The notes: a model not told the origin generated them from the sequence alone. 64,000 nt of DNA from Amyelois transitella (GCF_032362555.1 NC_083507.1:1057001-1121000); one strand, 5' to 3'. Numbered from the stretch's first letter, positions 42,538 to 53,057 are shown. Numbers and translations: made by a program.

Positions 42538-42732
42538 TAACTTTTGACTTTTTTTTTTAATTTTGGAAGCTCTCAGCTTTTCACTTGGACCACAACATAC
42601 GACAGTTTACGTCCGTATCGTTTACGACGCCCACCTGTGTATGTGGGTCGTCACAGCGTGTCTGACGACATTTGTGATGAAACAGATATTCTGACTCACT
42701 AGATATACATAAATAAATTAAATACATAAATT
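42538..42732. other. Unexplained GC-richer patch
   Basis: 42570-42690 has balanced base composition between two repeats. The minus strand is open for about 40 codons (HHKCRQTRCDDPHTQVG). No splice site or domain confirms an exon. Confidence 0.3.
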
Positions 42733-43012
42733 TGCCGTATGGTTCCCGGCACCAATACAAAAAAGAATAGGACCACTCCATCTTTTTACGATGGATGTCG
42801 TAAAAGGCGACTAAAGAATAGGCTTAAAAACTTGGGATTCTGCTTTTAGGCGACGGGCTGGCAACCTGTCACTTTATATGAATCTCAATTCTATCAGTAA
42901 GCTAAACAGCTGAACGTGGCCTATCAGCATTTTCAAGACTGTTGGCTTGGCTCTGTCTACCCCGCAAAGGATATAAACGTGATTTTTTGTAGGTATGTAT
43001 GTAATTCCTTTA
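42733..43012 (+). mobile_element. SINE family A, full copy
   Basis: Head TGCCGTATGG, body complete, a small duplication GGCTTGGCTCTG near the 3' end. Confidence 0.85.
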
Positions 43013-43269
43013 TATAATTTTACCCGACACGACTGTACAAAACAACATTATCAGACCGAATTTAAGAATTCTTTTTAAATTTTCCTGATCTTTTTAACGC
43101 TGAATAGTCTTCCGAAATATCTAGAATTCGCGAATGACTCCTAAAGCTAGGTTTCATCTTGGAGCTTTATAACCAATTTGAATTCGATTGATATAAAATC
43201 CCTCATACCTGGGTAATAAGTGTAAGAATTGAGCTTTTGAGGTTATGTTTCTATCACCGTAAGTTATAA
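43013..43269. other. Unrecognised stretch
   Basis: Checked for later innexin exons; none seen. Confidence 0.35.
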
Positions 43270-43543
43270 AACATATCTATACAAATATTATAAAGCTGAT
43301 GAGTTTGTTTGTTTGAACGCGCTAATCTCAGGAACTACTGGTTCGAATTGAAAAATTCATTTTGTGTTGAACATTTATCGAGGAAGGCTTTAGGCTATAT
43401 AACATCAAGCTGCAACTATTAGGAGCGAAGATATAATGGAAAATGTGGAAAAAAAACGGGGATAATTATTCATCTTTGAGGGCTTCAATGATGCCCAAAA
43501 TAACTATTCCACGCGGACGAAGTCGCGGGCACAGCTAGTCATA
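43270..43543 (-). mobile_element. Helitron-like family E, full copy
   Basis: AATATTATAAAGCTGATGAG start to GCGGGCACAGCTAGT end on plus. Confidence 0.8.
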
Positions 43544-43764
43544 GAATATTCTAGACCAGGTTAAGTACCTCATTAGCGCCAGCCACCAATCTCCATCGCG
43601 TGGATGCAGTGGCGTGATGGATAATACTGAGGCCAATAAAGTATAAGCGATGACCACGCTATCTTATAATGTATTGCAAGCTAGGGTTTGACTGATAGCG
43701 GGTACAGTCAAAATAGGCATAACATACTTACATACATACATATGTACATATCTTTACTTTACTT

Positions 43765-44025
43765 AATATTATAAAGCTGAAGAGATTTTTTGTTTGAACG
43801 CGCTAATCTCAGAGACTACTGGTTCGAATTGAAAAATTATTTTTGCGTCGAATAGACCATTTATCGAGGAAAGCTTTAGGGTTTATAACATCACGCTGCA
43901 ACTTTTAGGAGCAAAGAAATAATGGAAAATGTGAAAAAAAACGGGGAAAATTATTCATCCTTGAGGGCTTCAATGATGCCCAAAATAACTATTCCACGCG
44001 GACGAAGTCGCGGGCACAGCTAGTA
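43765..44025 (-). mobile_element. Helitron-like family E, full copy
   Basis: Same orientation as the copy 500 bp upstream and closely similar. Ends CGGGCACAGCTAGT. Confidence 0.8.
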
Positions 44026-44049
44026 AAAATACAGAAAATTAGCAACCAA

Positions 44050-44317
44050 ATTACATACATTCATATAGTATATATATAGTCTATATCCCTTAGCGGGGTA
44101 GACCGAGCCGACAGTCTTGAAAAGACTGATAGGCCACGTTCAGCCGTTTGGCTTAATGATAGAATTGAGATTCAAATAGTGACGGATTGCTAGCCCATCG
44201 CCTGAAAGAAGAATTCCAAGTTGATTAGCCTATTCCTTAGTCGTTTTTTACGACAGCCATGGGAACGAGATGGAGTGGTCGTATCTTTTTTATTCTATGA
44301 GTGCCGGGAACCACACG
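44050..44317 (-). mobile_element. SINE family A, full copy
   Basis: All blocks present; the head ends CCACACGA instead of CCACACGG. Confidence 0.8.
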
Positions 44318-44479
44318 AAAACTTTTCGTCCGAGTTACAGAATATTCGGTTCAAGATCACTTTTGTTGTAATGAGATGTCCTGTTATAGAGAATGTTAAG
44401 AAATTATACTTAGCTGGTAATCTTTGAAAAGTAAAAAAGTGACAATGCACCAGCGCATTGGTTACTAACACATATAACC

Positions 44480-44692
44480 TAACGCTTCTTTCCCATGGTG
44501 GTCGCAAAAGGCGACTAAAGCTTATGCTTATAAACTTGGGATTCATCTTATAGGCGATGGGCTAGCAACCTGTCACTATTTGAATCTCAATTCCATCATT
44601 AAGCCAAACATCTGAACGAGGCCAATCAGTCTTTTCAAGACTGTCGGCTCTGTCCACGTCGTACGGTAAAGAGACGTGATTGTGTATGTGTA
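44480..44692 (+). mobile_element. SINE family A, 5'-truncated
   Basis: TTTCCCATGGTGGTCGCAAA to GAGACGTGATTGTGTATG. Confidence 0.75.
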
Positions 44693-44924
44693 AAAACTAA
44701 ACCTCTATCAGTCAGACCACAGCCTTATATATTCAATAAACAGCCAGTTAGTTAAGTGATTGCTTAACAAACAATTTGCGCCGACAATTCGTCAAAATTT
44801 TATTCGTATTTAGAAACCTATATTATGTTATGCGATTTCTATTATGAGAAAAAAGCCTATTTCACCATTAATACATAGTATTACTGAGCCATAGATCGTT
44901 TATCATATTGTCATGATTGGATGA

Positions 44925-45095
44925 AGATACATACATACATAAAGTCATGCCTTTTTCCCGGAGGAGCATCTTCCACGATCTCTGCATACTTCCTTAGCTT
45001 CGTCCACATTCATAACTCTCTTCGTGAAAGTTCGGCGGTTTTGAGTAATCTTGACCTGACCCTTTGCCAGGACGTCCTTAATTTAATCAAGATAT
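44925..45095 (-). mobile_element. LINE family D, 3' end
   Basis: Tail at 44928, a deletion of GGGTAGGCAGAGACTACC, then the usual blocks to TTAATTTAATCAAGATA. Confidence 0.7.
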
Positions 45096-45207
45096 GTTCA
45101 TCTGGGCCTGAGATAAAGACGGTAATAATTTATTTGCCAAAATACGTCGTCAAACATTCACATGCATTGGTTGGTTAAAGTTGCAAAATAATGTATAGGT
45201 ACATCAT

Positions 45208-45410
45208 AATCCTACTACTATTATAAAGGCGAAAGTTTGTATGGATGTTTGTTACTCTTTCACGCAAAAACTACTGAACCGATTACCATGAAATTTGGTA
45301 TGTAGGTAGCTGAAGACCCAGAATAACACATAGGCTACTTTTTATCCCAGAGTTCCCGCGGGATTGATAGGGTTTCCATGCGGACGAAGTCGCGGGCGGC
45401 CTCTAGTATA
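45208..45410 (+). mobile_element. Helitron-like family F, full copy
   Basis: ATCCTACTACTATTATAAAGG to GGCGGCCTCTAGT. Confidence 0.85.
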
Positions 45411-45565
45411 AATATATATACGTGACAAATTACACAGATTGAGTAAGCCTCGAAGTAAGTTCGAATCTTGTGTTACGAGATACTAACCTAACAATGCTAT
45501 ATTTTATAATAAATACTTAAATAGATAAACATCCAAGACTCAGCCCAATCAGAAAAAGTTCATTC
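45411..45565 (-). mobile_element. SINE family B, headless
   Basis: TATATACGTGACAAATTACAC to CAGAAAAAGTTC; joined directly to family F. Confidence 0.7.
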
Positions 45566-45930
45566 AAGTACCTTCATAATTAATTAAAAATTAAATTTCC
45601 TCATATGAAAAATACGAATCACCATTTTTAGAAATGTGCATAGATATCTCAAAATTCTCAAAAAATTCAAATGTACGTTTTCTCAAAACCTTTGACATTT
45701 TACAGAGGAATAACAAACAGTGTCATATTGCTGAAATATCAATATAAAAAAGAAGAGTTTCTGTATGCACAGGCATACAACTTGCAAGCGGACGGGGATT
45801 AGTCGTTTTCATCAAAACATCCGATGCGCTGCCAACTTTATGACTAGATTCGATCGAAATATTACGAGAAATATATTTTTATACAAAGCGACTTTTTATT
45901 AGGTATGGCCGATAACTTTTAAGTTATTTT
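45566..45930. other. Single-copy AT-rich stretch
   Basis: No exon or repeat recognised. Confidence 0.4.
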
Positions 45931-46328
45931 CTACATACATACATACATATAATCACGTCTATATCCCTTGCGGGGTAGACAGAGCCAACAGTCTCGAAAA
46001 TACTGATTTTTCAGTCAGTTCAGCTATTTTGCTCTAAGATAGAATTAAGATTTAAATAGTTGTCACTAAAAATAAAGCCACGTTACGTCTATATCCCTTG
46101 CGGGGTAGACAGAGCCAACAGTCTCGAAAAGACTGATAGGCTACGTTCAGCTATTTGGCTTAATAATAAAATTGAGATTCAAATGGATTAGGGTGACAGG
46201 TTGTTAACCCAACGCCTAAAAAAGAATCCCAAGTTAATAAGCCTATTCTTTAGTCGCGTTTTACGACATCCATGGGAACGAGATGGAGTGGTCCTATTCT
46301 ATTTTCTAATGGTGCCGGGAACCACACT
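45931..46328 (-). mobile_element. Two SINE family A copies in tandem
   Basis: 45931-46062 is tail-side only. 46083-46328 is nearly complete. Both share CAGTCTCGAAAA. Confidence 0.8.
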
Positions 46329-46382
46329 GCAGTTATATTCTCATTATATTATATATACTATGAGACAATAATTTTGTCTAGC

Positions 46383-46601
46383 AGCTGCAACAACCTGTTA
46401 GTAATTGAATTTCCATCATAAAGATATACAGCTGAATGCGGCCTTTCAGTATTTTCGAGACTGTAGGCTCTGTCTACCCCGCAGGAGATTTATTCGTGAT
46501 CATACGTATACATACATACATATGGTCACGTCTATATCCCTTGCAGGGTAGAGCCAACAGTCTTGAAAAGACTGAATGGCCACGTTCAGCTATTTGGCTT
46601 G
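46383..46601. repeat. Tail-to-tail pair of SINE A pieces
   Basis: 46383-46505 plus-sense and 46508-46601 minus-sense meet at their CATA/TATG tails. Confidence 0.7.
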
Positions 46602-46815
46602 TATTTATGTTTTTTATATATTTATAGTTTCATTATCCAGAACGCTATGGTAACGACGGCACGGCGATACGATGCGCTCTATTTCTTCGGGACACGCCAA
46701 TTTGTTTGATGATCGACAGCCGACATGACAAGCTCGGCTTTCCGTCTGTTTGTAAACACACACGACCGAAACTGGACAATATGTCGGGTGATGTTTAAAT
46801 ATATTTTATAGAAAC
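46602..46815. other. Single-copy stretch, GC-richer
   Basis: 46640-46790 has balanced composition (GGTAACGACGGCACGGCGAT). No ORF with splice sites. Confidence 0.35.
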
Positions 46816-47070
46816 TACATACATATGGTCACGTCTATATCCCTTGCGGGGTAGACAGAGCCAACAGTCTTGAAAAGACTGAATGGCCACGTTCAGCTGT
46901 TTGGCTGTGATAGAATTGAGATTCAAATAGAGACAGGTTGCTAGCCCATCGCCTAAAAAAGAATCCCAAGAGTGTAAGCCTATCCCTTAGTCGCCTTTTA
47001 CGACATCCATGGGTAAGAGATGGAGTGGTCCTATTCTTTTTTGTATTGGTGCCGGGAGCCACACGGTACA
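46816..47070 (-). mobile_element. SINE family A, full copy
   Basis: Complete with intact tail and GTGCCGGGAGCCACACGG head. Confidence 0.85.
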
Positions 47071-47189
47071 TTTATAGAAATTACACAGTTTATATAAACT
47101 ACTCGTATATTTGTATGGCTGGCGGTGATGTAGCGTAGACTTAAAGACACAAAGGCCTGTCAGTATATTTGTAAATGCTTGATGTTTTG

Positions 47190-47282
47190 ATAGTTCAGGT
47201 TCGTATCCCGGTCAGGGCATAAAGAGGAATGAATATTCTCTGATTGGCCCTGGGTTTTGAGTGTATATCTACATACATACAT
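47190..47282 (+). mobile_element. SINE family B, left part, cut by the LINE
   Basis: GGTTCGTATCCCGGTCAGGG to the GTGTATATCTACATACA region. The 3' part resumes after the LINE at about 51559. Confidence 0.75.
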
Positions 47283-47361
47283 CATCAGTCTCGTCGCGCG
47301 CGCGGTTACGCTAACTACTTGTGTACGTGCGATCTCCAGTCTTCCGTGGAAAGAATTCGTG

Positions 47362-48660
47362 ATGGCTAATAAGCTTTTGAAATGTTCAACGTGTAATATT
47401 GTAATTAACGAGGTGTTAGCTTTCGTTAGTAATAAAATCGATGTGATGGACGAAGATAGTATCGCTCACATATGTGTCAGTGCTTTTTCCGAAAACGATA
47501 TTCTAGATGCTAAAAACTTGTTGTTTGAGTCTGTGCCGACGACCAAGAAGAAAAAGCAAAGAAAACGTAACGGAAAAACACTTCGCAATATAGATGATAT
47601 CATCTGTTTGCTTAAGGAAACGGACCCCGAAGAAATCCCAATCTTTGTAGCTCGTGAGTTGCAAAAGCTGCCCCCTGTACTTTTCGATCACGTAGACGTA
47701 ACTCGTATTTTAAAAGACCTTCTCAAGATACAACAAGATGTTAACTTAATAAAAAGTAATTATGTCACGTCTGAACAGTTATCTATAGTAAAGGATGATA
47801 TACAGTATTTGAAACATGCACCTTTAATCGAGAACAATAACTGTAACATAAATAATCGTCGAGGTGCTTGTTTAATCGACAGTTTTTCCTATAACAGCGG
47901 GCCGATGGGCTTACATCCGCTATGCGAAAACACAATTGTAGATATCAACGACCACCAACACTCAACATCCTCACCTAAATTGGTATACCGAGATATGCAA
48001 TGTCCCCAAAATCATTCAACAGATCAGGGTAATATTTTAAAACAAACTCAAGTCCGAGATATCCAAGAGGCGGGTAGTCAGCGAGTGCAAATCTGCGACG
48101 GAGCGGCCGCTGTGACTCATGCGCGGGCAGAGCCGGTCCCCGCTACTGCGCACAGTATCGAAGCGTGCGATAAGACATCTACCATCGGACCGCGACACAC
48201 GGTCGGCCAGCCTGACAAAACATTGGTTGAGGATCGTAATGATGATCGTCGGAGACCCATTTTGAGTAATGAGGAATGGACTCTGGTTCAAAAGAAAAGA
48301 AGGAGATATAAGTTTGCAGGTATGAGAGGCAAGGCCATGCTCGAACCAGAGGAAAAATTTAAAGCTGCAGATGTGAAAACACCCATATACATATACAATG
48401 TGGGCAAGGAAGTTACGGAAAATGATATTTGTGACTACATCAAGAAACGGGCTAACATCAATGTGACAGTGGAGAAAGTAGTTATGAAAGTCTCAAAGGA
48501 TTATCAATCTTACAAAATATTTGTACCCAAACATCATCTGGGTTCAATTCTAAAAGATGATTTCTGGCCTGAGGGAATAGCATATAGAGAATATATACAT
48601 TTTAGGCCCAGAAACCGTGATCAGAAATCCTTCAATAATGGGAACAACAAAGCTCGTTAG
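47362..48660 (+). CDS. LINE ORF1 protein (RNA-binding, gag-like)
   Basis: 432 residues from the first ATG of the leader (MANKLLKCSTCNIV). The open frame extends further up but without ATG. ORF1 proteins bind the element RNA and help form the retrotransposition particle. Visible parts: an N-terminal CSTC pair, a Lys/Arg-rich run (KKKKQRKR) near residue 75, a segment with IPIFVARELQKLPPVLFDHV around 100-120, a Leu/Ile coiled stretch, a low-complexity middle, and a C-terminal region (about 350-420) with a beta-alpha-beta pattern (PIYIYNVGKEVTENDI) like the RRM-type folds of LINE ORF1s. I see no CCHC zinc knuckles. The frame has no break. Codon use is AT-leaning like the LINE body. Confidence 0.85.
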   Translation: MANKLLKCSTCNIVINEVLAFVSNKIDVMDEDSIAHICVSAFSENDILDAKNLLFESVPTTKKKKQRKRNGKTLRNIDDIICLLKETDPEEIPIFVARELQKLPPVLFDHVDVTRILKDLLKIQQDVNLIKSNYVTSEQLSIVKDDIQYLKHAPLIENNNCNINNRRGACLIDSFSYNSGPMGLHPLCENTIVDINDHQHSTSSPKLVYRDMQCPQNHSTDQGNILKQTQVRDIQEAGSQRVQICDGAAAVTHARAEPVPATAHSIEACDKTSTIGPRHTVGQPDKTLVEDRNDDRRRPILSNEEWTLVQKKRRRYKFAGMRGKAMLEPEEKFKAADVKTPIYIYNVGKEVTENDICDYIKKRANINVTVEKVVMKVSKDYQSYKIFVPKHHLGSILKDDFWPEGIAYREYIHFRPRNRDQKSFNNGNNKAR

Positions 48661-51418
48661 TTTTAACTGCAAGTGTGTCAGACGGTCACTGGAATGTATA
48701 CGTCGGCTGTGTAGCACCGCGGACGTTATTGCGTTGCAAGAGACATGGTTGCTGCCTGAGGATATTGCTTTCCTTGATACCATAGATGAGGCATTTTCTT
48801 TCACCGGAAAGTCAGCTGTAGACATGTCTGCAGGGATATTAAAGGGAAGACCGTACGGGGGTGTCGCCCTGCTCTGGAGAAAAGCAGCTTTTCCGTCGGT
48901 TTCGGTTGTGCAGTGTAGAAGTGATCGTATAAGTGCGATAAAAATAATGAATAACAATCGGTCAATATTGATATTTTCAGTTTATATGCCTACGGATTCA
49001 AAGGATAATCTTCCGGAATTTACAGACTGTTTGGGTGAAATTTATTCTATTATTGAAAGTTATAACATAGAATCCGCTTATGTACTTGGTGACTTTAACG
49101 CGCACCCCAGTGAACTATTTAGTAAAGAATTGCTTAATTTTTGTAATGATCAATCATGGTCGTGTATCGATATGGAGATATTGGGTGAGGAAACGTTTAC
49201 GTTCGTGAGCGACGCGCACGGGTGTCGTCGCTGGCTTGACCACTGTGTAGTCACGAGCGCGGCGCGACCATCCGTGCGGGCCGTCTCTGTACTGTATGGC
49301 GTATACCACTCAGTTCACCACCCATTGCTTATTGAGTGTAACTTAGATCAAATATGTCAAAAAAGTTTATTCGAAAATAATATGTCTAATCGTAGTGGTG
49401 TTATATGGGGTGAGCGCAATGATAAACAGATTGAAATGTTTATGAATTTGTGTAACACTAAATTAACTGACATTGATTTTCCCGAGGAATTACGTGTATG
49501 TGCGGACAAGGTGTGCAACGATGACAGCCATAAAGTATTATTAAACAGCATGTATTTAAATATAATAAAAATATTATCTGAAGCTGCACTTTGTACACAC
49601 TTAAATAAGCAAAATAAGCAGAAAGTGGTACCTGGATGGAATAGATATGTAAGTGAGGCCCACAGGAAAGCTCGACTTTGTTTTGAAATGTGGTTATTGA
49701 ACGGTAAACCAACAACAGGTCAATATTATGTTCAAATGTGTGAATCGCGTAAGATATTCAAAGCTAAATTAAAGTATTGTCAAAATAATGCACAACAGAT
49801 TAAAATGAACATTATAGCCGAGCATCATAAAAATAAACAATTTGGTAAATTTTGGAAATGTACTAATAAGCTTAGTCCAAAAATGGGTCTTCCTGTGAGT
49901 GTAGATGGCTTATGTGATCCGTGTGAAATAGCAAACGCCTTTCGACAACATTTTATGGTTCCGCCATCTTCTGTACCGACCCTGGCGTCCAGGTCGCTCG
50001 ATGCTGAGACTTGTGATAATAACATTAAATTAAGATTTTCTGCTAAAGAAATAGCTGATGTTATTCGTAAGATGACTAGGGGAAAGTCTCCGGGTCACGA
50101 TGGTCTCAGCATTGAGCACCTAAAATATGCCGGAGTTCATCTGCCAAGGGTGCTTGCCTTATTTTTTAACTTTTGTCTTTCACATAGTTACCTGCCCGAG
50201 GATCTCATGCGTACACTGGTTGTCCCAATAGTCAAAAACAAAACTGGCGATGTTTCGGACCTGTCAAATTACAGGCCTATTTCTCTAGCCACCATTGTGG
50301 CTAAAGTACTGGACAGTTTGCTTGATAAACAGCTGGAGAAAAATATTAAATTACACGATGCACAGTTCGGCTTTAGGCCGAAGTTATCAACAGAGAGTGC
50401 TATCCTTTGTCTCAAGCAGACTGTCCACTATTATACGGCTAGGAACACGCCAGTGTATGCATGTTATCTAGATTTCTCAAAGGCGTTCGACCTGGTGAAT
50501 TATGAGGTGCTGTGGGGAAAACTTGATGGGCTTCCTTCAGAAGTAACCTGTTTGCTTAAATACTGGTACAGTAATCAGCAGAATACTGTAAGATGGGCAG
50601 GCACTTTTTCTGATGAGTACAGGTTGCAGTGCGATGTGAGACAGGGCGGACTAAGCTCTCCGCGGCTCTTCAACCTGTACATTAATAGTTTGATTGGGGA
50701 ACTCACCAGCACCGGTCTCGGTTGCTCCATAGATGGCACTTGCATCAATAATATAAGTTATGCTGATGACATGGTGCTGCTGAGTCCCTCGGTTGGTGCC
50801 TTGAGACGCATGTTGTCTATTTGTGAGCGATACGCGTTGACCCATGGACTCAGATATAACGCCAAAAAGAGTGAGTTTATGGTGTTCAAAGCCGGTTCTA
50901 AACAGTACAAAGCTCCAGCTGTCACTCTTTGCGGCACTCCACTTCATCAAGTGAGCAGTTTTAAGTATCTGGGTCACTGGATCACCGAGACCATGTCAGA
51001 CGATGTGGACATCGAGAGGGAACGGAGGGCGCTGTCCGTTCGCTGCAATATGCTTGCTCGTAGATTCGCACGTTGTACTAGTGACGTGAAAATAACACTA
51101 TTCAAGTCGTATTGCCAGTCGCTGTACACGTGCGGCCTATGGGTGAGGTATGCGCGGAGGGCGTATGGCGCGCTCCGTGTCCAGTACAACAACGGGTTCA
51201 GGGCGATGTTGGGGTTGCCGCGGTGGTGCAGCGCATCCGCCATGTTCGCGGAGGCACACACGCAGGACTTTTTCGCTGTGATACGCGCGCGCTGCGCCTC
51301 GCTACTCAACCGCCTCCGCCGCTCCACCAACACCATCCTGATCACGTTGTCTGAGCGTTGGGACTCACCTTTTCTGCAGACATGGACGATGTATCACACA
51401 CTTCGGAATAAGAGGTGA
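48638..51418 (+). CDS. LINE ORF2: endonuclease and reverse transcriptase
   Basis: 926 residues from ATG at 48638, inside the end of ORF1, so translation probably depends on reinitiation or coupling. Residues 1-210 form an AP-type endonuclease: SFNCK near 7-11, LQETW with E35, LGDFNAHP with D152 and N154, and LDH with D201/H202 as the last catalytic pair. It nicks the target and the nick primes cDNA synthesis. Residues about 450-750 form the reverse transcriptase: NYRPISL, the DFSKAFD motif with D612, RQGGLSSPRLFN, and the active-site YADD at 708-711. The C-terminal part is Cys/Arg-rich with a RYARRAYGALRVQYNN stretch common in this group. All catalytic residues that can be checked are present and no stop interrupts the frame. 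The stop codon lies within a sequence that is also a perfect splice donor (AAGAG|GTGAGT). Confidence 0.93.
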   Translation: MGTTKLVSFNCKCVRRSLECIRRLCSTADVIALQETWLLPEDIAFLDTIDEAFSFTGKSAVDMSAGILKGRPYGGVALLWRKAAFPSVSVVQCRSDRISAIKIMNNNRSILIFSVYMPTDSKDNLPEFTDCLGEIYSIIESYNIESAYVLGDFNAHPSELFSKELLNFCNDQSWSCIDMEILGEETFTFVSDAHGCRRWLDHCVVTSAARPSVRAVSVLYGVYHSVHHPLLIECNLDQICQKSLFENNMSNRSGVIWGERNDKQIEMFMNLCNTKLTDIDFPEELRVCADKVCNDDSHKVLLNSMYLNIIKILSEAALCTHLNKQNKQKVVPGWNRYVSEAHRKARLCFEMWLLNGKPTTGQYYVQMCESRKIFKAKLKYCQNNAQQIKMNIIAEHHKNKQFGKFWKCTNKLSPKMGLPVSVDGLCDPCEIANAFRQHFMVPPSSVPTLASRSLDAETCDNNIKLRFSAKEIADVIRKMTRGKSPGHDGLSIEHLKYAGVHLPRVLALFFNFCLSHSYLPEDLMRTLVVPIVKNKTGDVSDLSNYRPISLATIVAKVLDSLLDKQLEKNIKLHDAQFGFRPKLSTESAILCLKQTVHYYTARNTPVYACYLDFSKAFDLVNYEVLWGKLDGLPSEVTCLLKYWYSNQQNTVRWAGTFSDEYRLQCDVRQGGLSSPRLFNLYINSLIGELTSTGLGCSIDGTCINNISYADDMVLLSPSVGALRRMLSICERYALTHGLRYNAKKSEFMVFKAGSKQYKAPAVTLCGTPLHQVSSFKYLGHWITETMSDDVDIERERRALSVRCNMLARRFARCTSDVKITLFKSYCQSLYTCGLWVRYARRAYGALRVQYNNGFRAMLGLPRWCSASAMFAEAHTQDFFAVIRARCASLLNRLRRSTNTILITLSERWDSPFLQTWTMYHTLRNKR

Positions 51419-51558
51419 GTGGTGCATCATCTATGTCTATGCTTTCATTTTTAATTTTAATTTAATTTCTACTAACACTAGTTATAAGATAATTTGTATT
51501 TACTAACAAAATGGAATACGATTTCTGAGAATAAAAATGATTTATTTATTATTATTAT

Positions 51559-51663
51559 AAATACTCTTAGTACCTACTCTTGAGTTAGTGTCTCGTAACA
51601 CAAGTCTCGAACTTACTTCGAGGTTAACTCAATCTGTGTTATCTGTCCCATATATATTTATCA
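51559..51663 (+). mobile_element. SINE family B, right part, after the LINE
   Basis: AAATACTCTTAGTACC, then GAGTTAGTGTCTCGTAACAC to the ATATATTTAT tail. It continues the left part at 47190. Confidence 0.75.
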
Positions 51664-51935
51664 CTAGCAGTGCCCGTGACTTTGTCTGCGTGGAATAGTT
51701 ATTTTGGGCATCATTGAAGCCCGCAAGGATGAATAATTTTCCCCGTTTTTTTTCAGTTTCCATTATTTCTTCGCTCCTAAAAATTGCAGCGTGATGTTAT
51801 ATAGTCTAAAGCCTTCCTCGATAAATGGTCTATTAAACACAAAAATAATTTTTCAATTCGAATTTCAGTAGTTCCTGAGATTAGCGCGTTCAAACAAACA
51901 AACTCTTCAGCTTTATAATATTAATATAGATTTAT
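51664..51935 (+). mobile_element. Helitron-like family E, full copy
   Basis: ACTAGCAGTGCCCGTGACTT start to TTATAATATTAATATAGAT end. Confidence 0.8.
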
Positions 51936-52159
51936 TTATGTTATTGTCCCTTTGTTGTCTTCTTTTACTCTTCTAAAGCGAGATCAAAGTATAACTTTGC
52001 CAAAAACCACACGGCTAGTAAACAGAAATATTGATGGGCGAAAATATATAACCATCATGCAACGTGTTCCGTTCCGTTTGATGCAATTTTTAGTTGCATC
52101 ATACTCTCGACTGGAGTGTTCACTTCAAACTAAAACATCAAGAAGACCACACTATAAAC

Positions 52160-52335
52160 ATACATACATATGGTCACGTCTATATCCCTTGCGGGGTAGA
52201 CAGAGCCACAGTCTTGAAAAGACTGAATGGCTACGTTCAGCTATTTGTCTTAATGATAGAATTGAGATTCAAATAGCGACAGGTTGCTAGCCCATCGCCT
52301 GAATAAGAATCCCAAGTTAATAAGCCTATCCCTAA
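52160..52335 (-). mobile_element. SINE family A, headless
   Basis: (CATA)n to AAGCCTATCCCTAA. Confidence 0.8.
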
Positions 52336-52359
52336 CTTTGATAATAGTGATCGGTACAT

Positions 52360-52442
52360 GGCCGAGGTGGGACTCGAACCTGTGCCTTTCTGCGCATCAC
52401 GCATTTTAACCGGCCACCTTACCGATTCGACCATCAACGCTC
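52360..52442 (-). mobile_element. SINE family C, tRNA-like head only
   Basis: Box B appears as GGACTCGAACC. The fragment spans just the tRNA-like part, from GGCCGAGGTGGG to the head AACGCTCC, and could be mistaken for a tRNA. Confidence 0.75.
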
Positions 52443-52481
52443 CTTTTCTGAATACGAGTATCTTAAAGTTTATACTGAGTA

Positions 52482-52755
52482 TAGTGCCGTGTGGTTCCCG
52501 GTAGTGCCGTGTGGTTCCCGGCACCAATACAAAAAAGAATAGGACCACTCCATCTCTTTCCCATGGATGTCGCAAAAGGCGACTAAGGGATAGGCTTATA
52601 AAATTGCGATCCTTTTTTAGGCGATGGGCTAGCAACCTGTCACTATTTGAATCTCAATTCCATCATTAAGCCGAGCAGAACGTGGCCATTCAGTCTTTTC
52701 AAGCCTGTTGGCTCTGTCTACCCCGCAAGGGATATAGACCATATGTATGTATAAT
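52482..52755 (+). mobile_element. SINE family A with duplicated head
   Basis: GTGCCGTGTGGTTCCCGG occurs twice in a row at 52483 and 52503, then a complete body and a short tail. Confidence 0.85.
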
Positions 52756-53057
52756 AAATAAACATTTATTTAGTCATGAACATCATAGTGTTCGAACATT
52801 ATTTTCATGCTGTCATAACTTGTCATATTGCCATCAGTGTCTGACAAATGTGACAGTTGCCTAAAAATAAAAATAAAAAAAAATAAAAAGGCGTCGGCCG
52901 CTCGTCGAGAAATTAAACGTATTGCGTTACATAGAAATATGATATACTTATTTTGTGATACATTTGTAACTGCATTAGTTTTCCATTAGCTTCTTGAAGT
53001 GCGAAGTAGAAATATTTAAAAGAAGATCAATTTTTCGTTAGGTAAAGCTATGTATTT
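52756..53057. other. Unrecognised stretch
   Basis: AT-rich with an A-rich run at 52864-52890. Confidence 0.4.

Larger units (their letters stand above)
47283..51558 (+). mobile_element. Full-length non-LTR retrotransposon (LINE), both ORFs open
   Basis: About 4.3 kb. The 5' leader begins close to an initiator-like TCAGT (47285-47289), as expected for an internal Pol II promoter. ORF1 (47362-48660) and ORF2 (48638-51418) overlap by 23 nt in different frames. The 3' UTR is about 140 bp and ends in GAATAAAAATG with (ATT)n. It sits inside a SINE B copy whose halves flank it. Endonuclease and reverse transcriptase place it in the CR1/Jockey-like group; the exact clade cannot be fixed by eye. Confidence 0.9.

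Noticed and set aside
40671..47180. Search for further innexin exons
   Set aside because: No stretch with the expected Trp-rich post-helix-2 motif or second-loop Cys pattern was found; no exon is claimed.
48550..51345. Several minus-strand ORFs of 60-135 codons
   Set aside because: Shadows of the LINE ORF2 on the other strand.
52360..52442. tRNA gene candidate (box B present)
   Set aside because: It is the head of SINE C; the acceptor stem does not close and many copies share it.
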